A stretch of DNA of 7,866 nucleotides from RGIG7300 sp045649645 (GTDB taxonomy: Bacteria > Bacillota > Clostridia > Oscillospirales > CAG-272). Location: assembly GCA_045649645.1 (NCBI GenBank), contig JAZRQH010000129.1:1-7866 (forward strand), read 5' to 3'. The notes under the pieces are model-generated. The model saw only the letters and a list, made by a program, of their open reading frames with translations, was not told where the DNA came from and made no database searches. Below, in pieces: positions 6,168 through 7,866 of the stretch; positions within the stretch are counted from its first letter, which is position 1, and each line of letters starts with the position of its first letter. The position numbers and the translations under genes were made by a program.

Positions 6168-7589
6168 TTAACCCACTATCATTTCCGATAACTCGTCGTA
6201 GATATCAACCGTTTCCTCAAGAGTATCAGCGTTGAATATTATATATTCTGCGGTGTCTGCTCCATCCATTATCTCAAGGATGATGTAGCCGTCCACCGTG
6301 GTATGTACGTATTTCTTATGACCGCCGAATTCATCGCCGATGAAGCTGCCCATCATAAGCTCGTTTGTTTCAAAGCCGCTTTTCATTTCACCCTCTATAT
6401 ATTCGGGGCGGAACTGAGTGCTGCCCACCGTAGAATAATCAACGGTTACGGGCTCGCCGCGGGAGGGAGTGATGGTAAGGCTCTTTTCGTCATAGGTCAG
6501 CTCATAGGATGCGATCTTGGAGAGCTTATAATATATCTCGGCGGTTTCTTCAAAGCTATTTGCGCCCAGAACCGTGTAGTACAGCTCATCCTTTTCGTTT
6601 CTCGTTTCGACTATAACGAATCCGTTGTTACCCGTATAGGTGTATCTGGTGTAATTTTCAAGATCCTCGTTATAGAAGGTGCCGGACAGGAGTTTTGCGG
6701 AATTGAAGCCCATTACCTTTTTGCCATTGATGTTTTCTTCACTGTACCACACCGCGCTTATATCATCGTATTTAACGGTGACAGAGGAGGTATAGGTGGA
6801 TCCAACGGTGAAGCTATCGTCTGTATAGCTTATCTCGATCTTACCCGAGAACATAATAAACATCAGCACCGCAAATATCACACCCACAATGATACCGCTG
6901 ACCATATAATATTTTTTGAGCTTTTTGTTCTTCATAAAGATCTTGCCTTCTTTCTTTTCTTTTTGGCGGAAGCGGTATGAATATATGATCGGTATTGCCA
7001 TTGCCGCCACAAAAGCCACGGGTACGATGAACATGGATATCTTATAGGGAACGAACACACATATAAGTGAGACGATTCCCATTGCAAACCATACCTTTCC
7101 CGCAACACGGTGGGTAGCGTTCCAGTTTTCCTCGCTTTCAAGAGTTGAGGGCATTTTGATGCCGAGAGTGTGATTCTGCTTGGTCTTTGGCATATAGTTA
7201 CCTATGATAATAAACAGTATGCCAAAAAGTCCGAACGTAAGCGAATAGACATTAAGCTCAAGGCCGAATGCCGCCGCATACATCACTCCGTTTACAAACC
7301 ATGACAGCAGGGGAATTATCCAGAGCACCATATTAAGAGATTTACGGTTCTGCTCGTGATTTTTGCGGTCGGCTGCGGTTATGATGATGCAGACCCAATG
7401 TATTACCAACAGCAGCATGGGGAATCCGAATACTGCAAAGGCTCTTGTTGTCCAGTCGTCCGCAATACCGGTAAGACCCCAATGGGTAACAAGCTCCTCG
7501 GGCAGTATATCCCAAGTAAGTCCTCCCACAAGTATAGGCATAAGTATAAGTATTGAAGTAACAATTAATAATACTTTATTGAATTTCAT
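6168..7589 (-). CDS. sdpI: SdpI-family membrane protein with C-terminal tandem PH-like extension
   Basis: A 473-residue protein, over twice the usual SdpI length of about 210. Residues 1-210 are a complete DUF1648-SdpI unit. It has LPEELVTHWGLTGIADDW (29-46), the SdpI signature GNYMPKTKQNHTLGIKMP (130-147), NATHRVAGK (157-165), and about six membrane helices (5-24, 50-71, 86-108, 115-132, 165-183, 186-205). A lysine-rich linker (209-226) leads to a seventh helix (228-248). Two beta-rich repeats follow, about 251-358 and 361-471. They share VKYDDI/VDYSTV, GFNSAKLLSGTF/GFETNELMMGSF, NGFVIVE/DGYIILE and SFEETAEIYYKL/TLEETVDIYDEL, and look like bacterial PH-like domains. Known SdpI gives immunity to the SDP toxin and sequesters SdpR at the membrane; the role of the tail is unknown. 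A ribosome site GGGAG lies 6 nt before ATG 7589, inside sdpR. Confidence 0.85.
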   Translation of the reverse strand: MKFNKVLLIVTSILILMPILVGGLTWDILPEELVTHWGLTGIADDWTTRAFAVFGFPMLLLVIHWVCIIITAADRKNHEQNRKSLNMVLWIIPLLSWFVNGVMYAAAFGLELNVYSLTFGLFGILFIIIGNYMPKTKQNHTLGIKMPSTLESEENWNATHRVAGKVWFAMGIVSLICVFVPYKISMFIVPVAFVAAMAIPIIYSYRFRQKEKKEGKIFMKNKKLKKYYMVSGIIVGVIFAVLMFIMFSGKIEISYTDDSFTVGSTYTSSVTVKYDDISAVWYSEENINGKKVMGFNSAKLLSGTFYNEDLENYTRYTYTGNNGFVIVETRNEKDELYYTVLGANSFEETAEIYYKLSKIASYELTYDEKSLTITPSRGEPVTVDYSTVGSTQFRPEYIEGEMKSGFETNELMMGSFIGDEFGGHKKYVHTTVDGYIILEIMDGADTAEYIIFNADTLEETVDIYDELSEMIVG

Positions 7590-7854
7590 CGTTATCTCCC
7601 TTCAGGCTGCCGAGCCAGAGCATTATCTCTTCAAGGACAGAGGTGTTGAGCTCGTAATAGATATATTTTCCTTCACGGGTATCACGTATAAGGTCGGCAT
7701 CTTTTAATACGGAAAGGTGTTTAGAAATCCCTGCACCACTAATATCGAATTTTTCTGCAATTTCGCCTGCGGACAACCTTCCTGATTTTAAGTGTTCTAA
7801 AATTTTTCTACGAATAGGGTCTGCAAGCGCTTTTATCGTGTTTTGTATTCCCAT
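7576..7854 (-). CDS. sdpR: SdpR-like ArsR-family autorepressor
   Basis: A 92-residue winged-helix repressor. The N-terminal IKALADPIRRKILEHLKSG and the DNA-recognition region GEIAEKFDISGAGISKHLSVLK are the ArsR/SmtB HTH. The wing reads REGKYIYYELNTSVLEEI, and the same arrangement occurs in Bacillus SdpR (KGQFIYYSLNTTVLQ). None of the metal-binding cysteine or histidine patterns of the metalloregulator branch is present, consistent with a protein released by binding to SdpI rather than by metal. The start at 7854 follows AAGGAG (7865-7860) by 5 nt, so the N-terminus is complete, but the promoter and its operator are outside the window. The last 14 bp overlap the start of sdpI, a two-gene operon typical of an autorepressor with its signal receptor. 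Confidence 0.9.
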   Translation of the reverse strand: MGIQNTIKALADPIRRKILEHLKSGRLSAGEIAEKFDISGAGISKHLSVLKDADLIRDTREGKYIYYELNTSVLEEIMLWLGSLKGDNDEIQ

Positions 7855-7866
7855 ACTTTCTCCTTA

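Noticed and set aside
6303..6980. Plus-strand open frame of 225 codons opposite sdpI
   Set aside because: Antisense to the duplicated domains, whose residue-level repeat supports the minus-strand reading; no ribosome site or known motifs.

Overview
The window looks like chromosomal DNA of an anaerobic Gram-positive clostridium (Bacillota, class Clostridia, most likely the Oscillospiraceae/Ruminococcaceae side). This rests on the gene families seen: an RNase M5-like Toprim protein with its clostridial C-terminal domain, a DUF1934 protein, HolA, an S-layer-homology (SLH) surface protein, an SdpR/SdpI pair and the start of a corrinoid-activator-type ferredoxin/ASKHA protein. AAGGAG-type ribosome sites and consensus sigma-A-like promoters agree. 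Species cannot be named from the sequence.

Layout, left to right. (1) 1-198, minus: the 5' end of a RACo-like [2Fe-2S] protein, cut by the window edge. (2) 223-708, plus: a small lipoprotein resembling DUF4358, divergent from (1) with only 24 bp between the start codons. (3) 709-782: a short convergent gap filled by a perfect hairpin and a five-copy 7-bp tandem repeat that runs into the stop codon of the next gene. (4) 780-3455, minus: a tight four-gene operon, DUF1934 protein, holA, rnmV-like, gtrA-like, in which every junction overlaps by 1-4 bp. (5) 3456-3598: a divergent control region. A nearly symmetric promoter pair shares one -10 region and fires in both directions; a second, extended -10 promoter lies closer to the plus-strand gene. 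(6) 3599-6130, plus: one 843-residue secreted protein carrying a purple-acid-phosphatase-like phosphoesterase, three SLH domains and a polysaccharide deacetylase. (7) 6134-6165: a strong bidirectional terminator between convergent genes. (8) 6168-7854, minus: sdpR and sdpI, overlapping by 14 bp; this SdpI carries a C-terminal extension made of an extra membrane helix and two copies of a beta-rich, PH-like domain.

How the genes work together. The minus operon joins DNA replication (HolA), rRNA maturation (RNase M5-like) and an envelope-glycan membrane protein (GtrA-like) under one promoter. The divergent gene makes a two-enzyme cell-wall-attached protein whose basal transcription may be tied to that promoter. 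The sdpRI pair would be an autorepressor and membrane immunity/signalling module; no sdpABC-type toxin genes lie in the window on its downstream side.

The most unusual items are the phosphoesterase-SLH-deacetylase architecture, the SdpI with a tandem PH-like sensor-like tail, the shared -10 bidirectional promoter, and the hairpin plus 7-mer repeat. No CRISPR array, tRNA, rRNA or insertion sequence was recognised. No gene-free stretch exceeds 150 bases.
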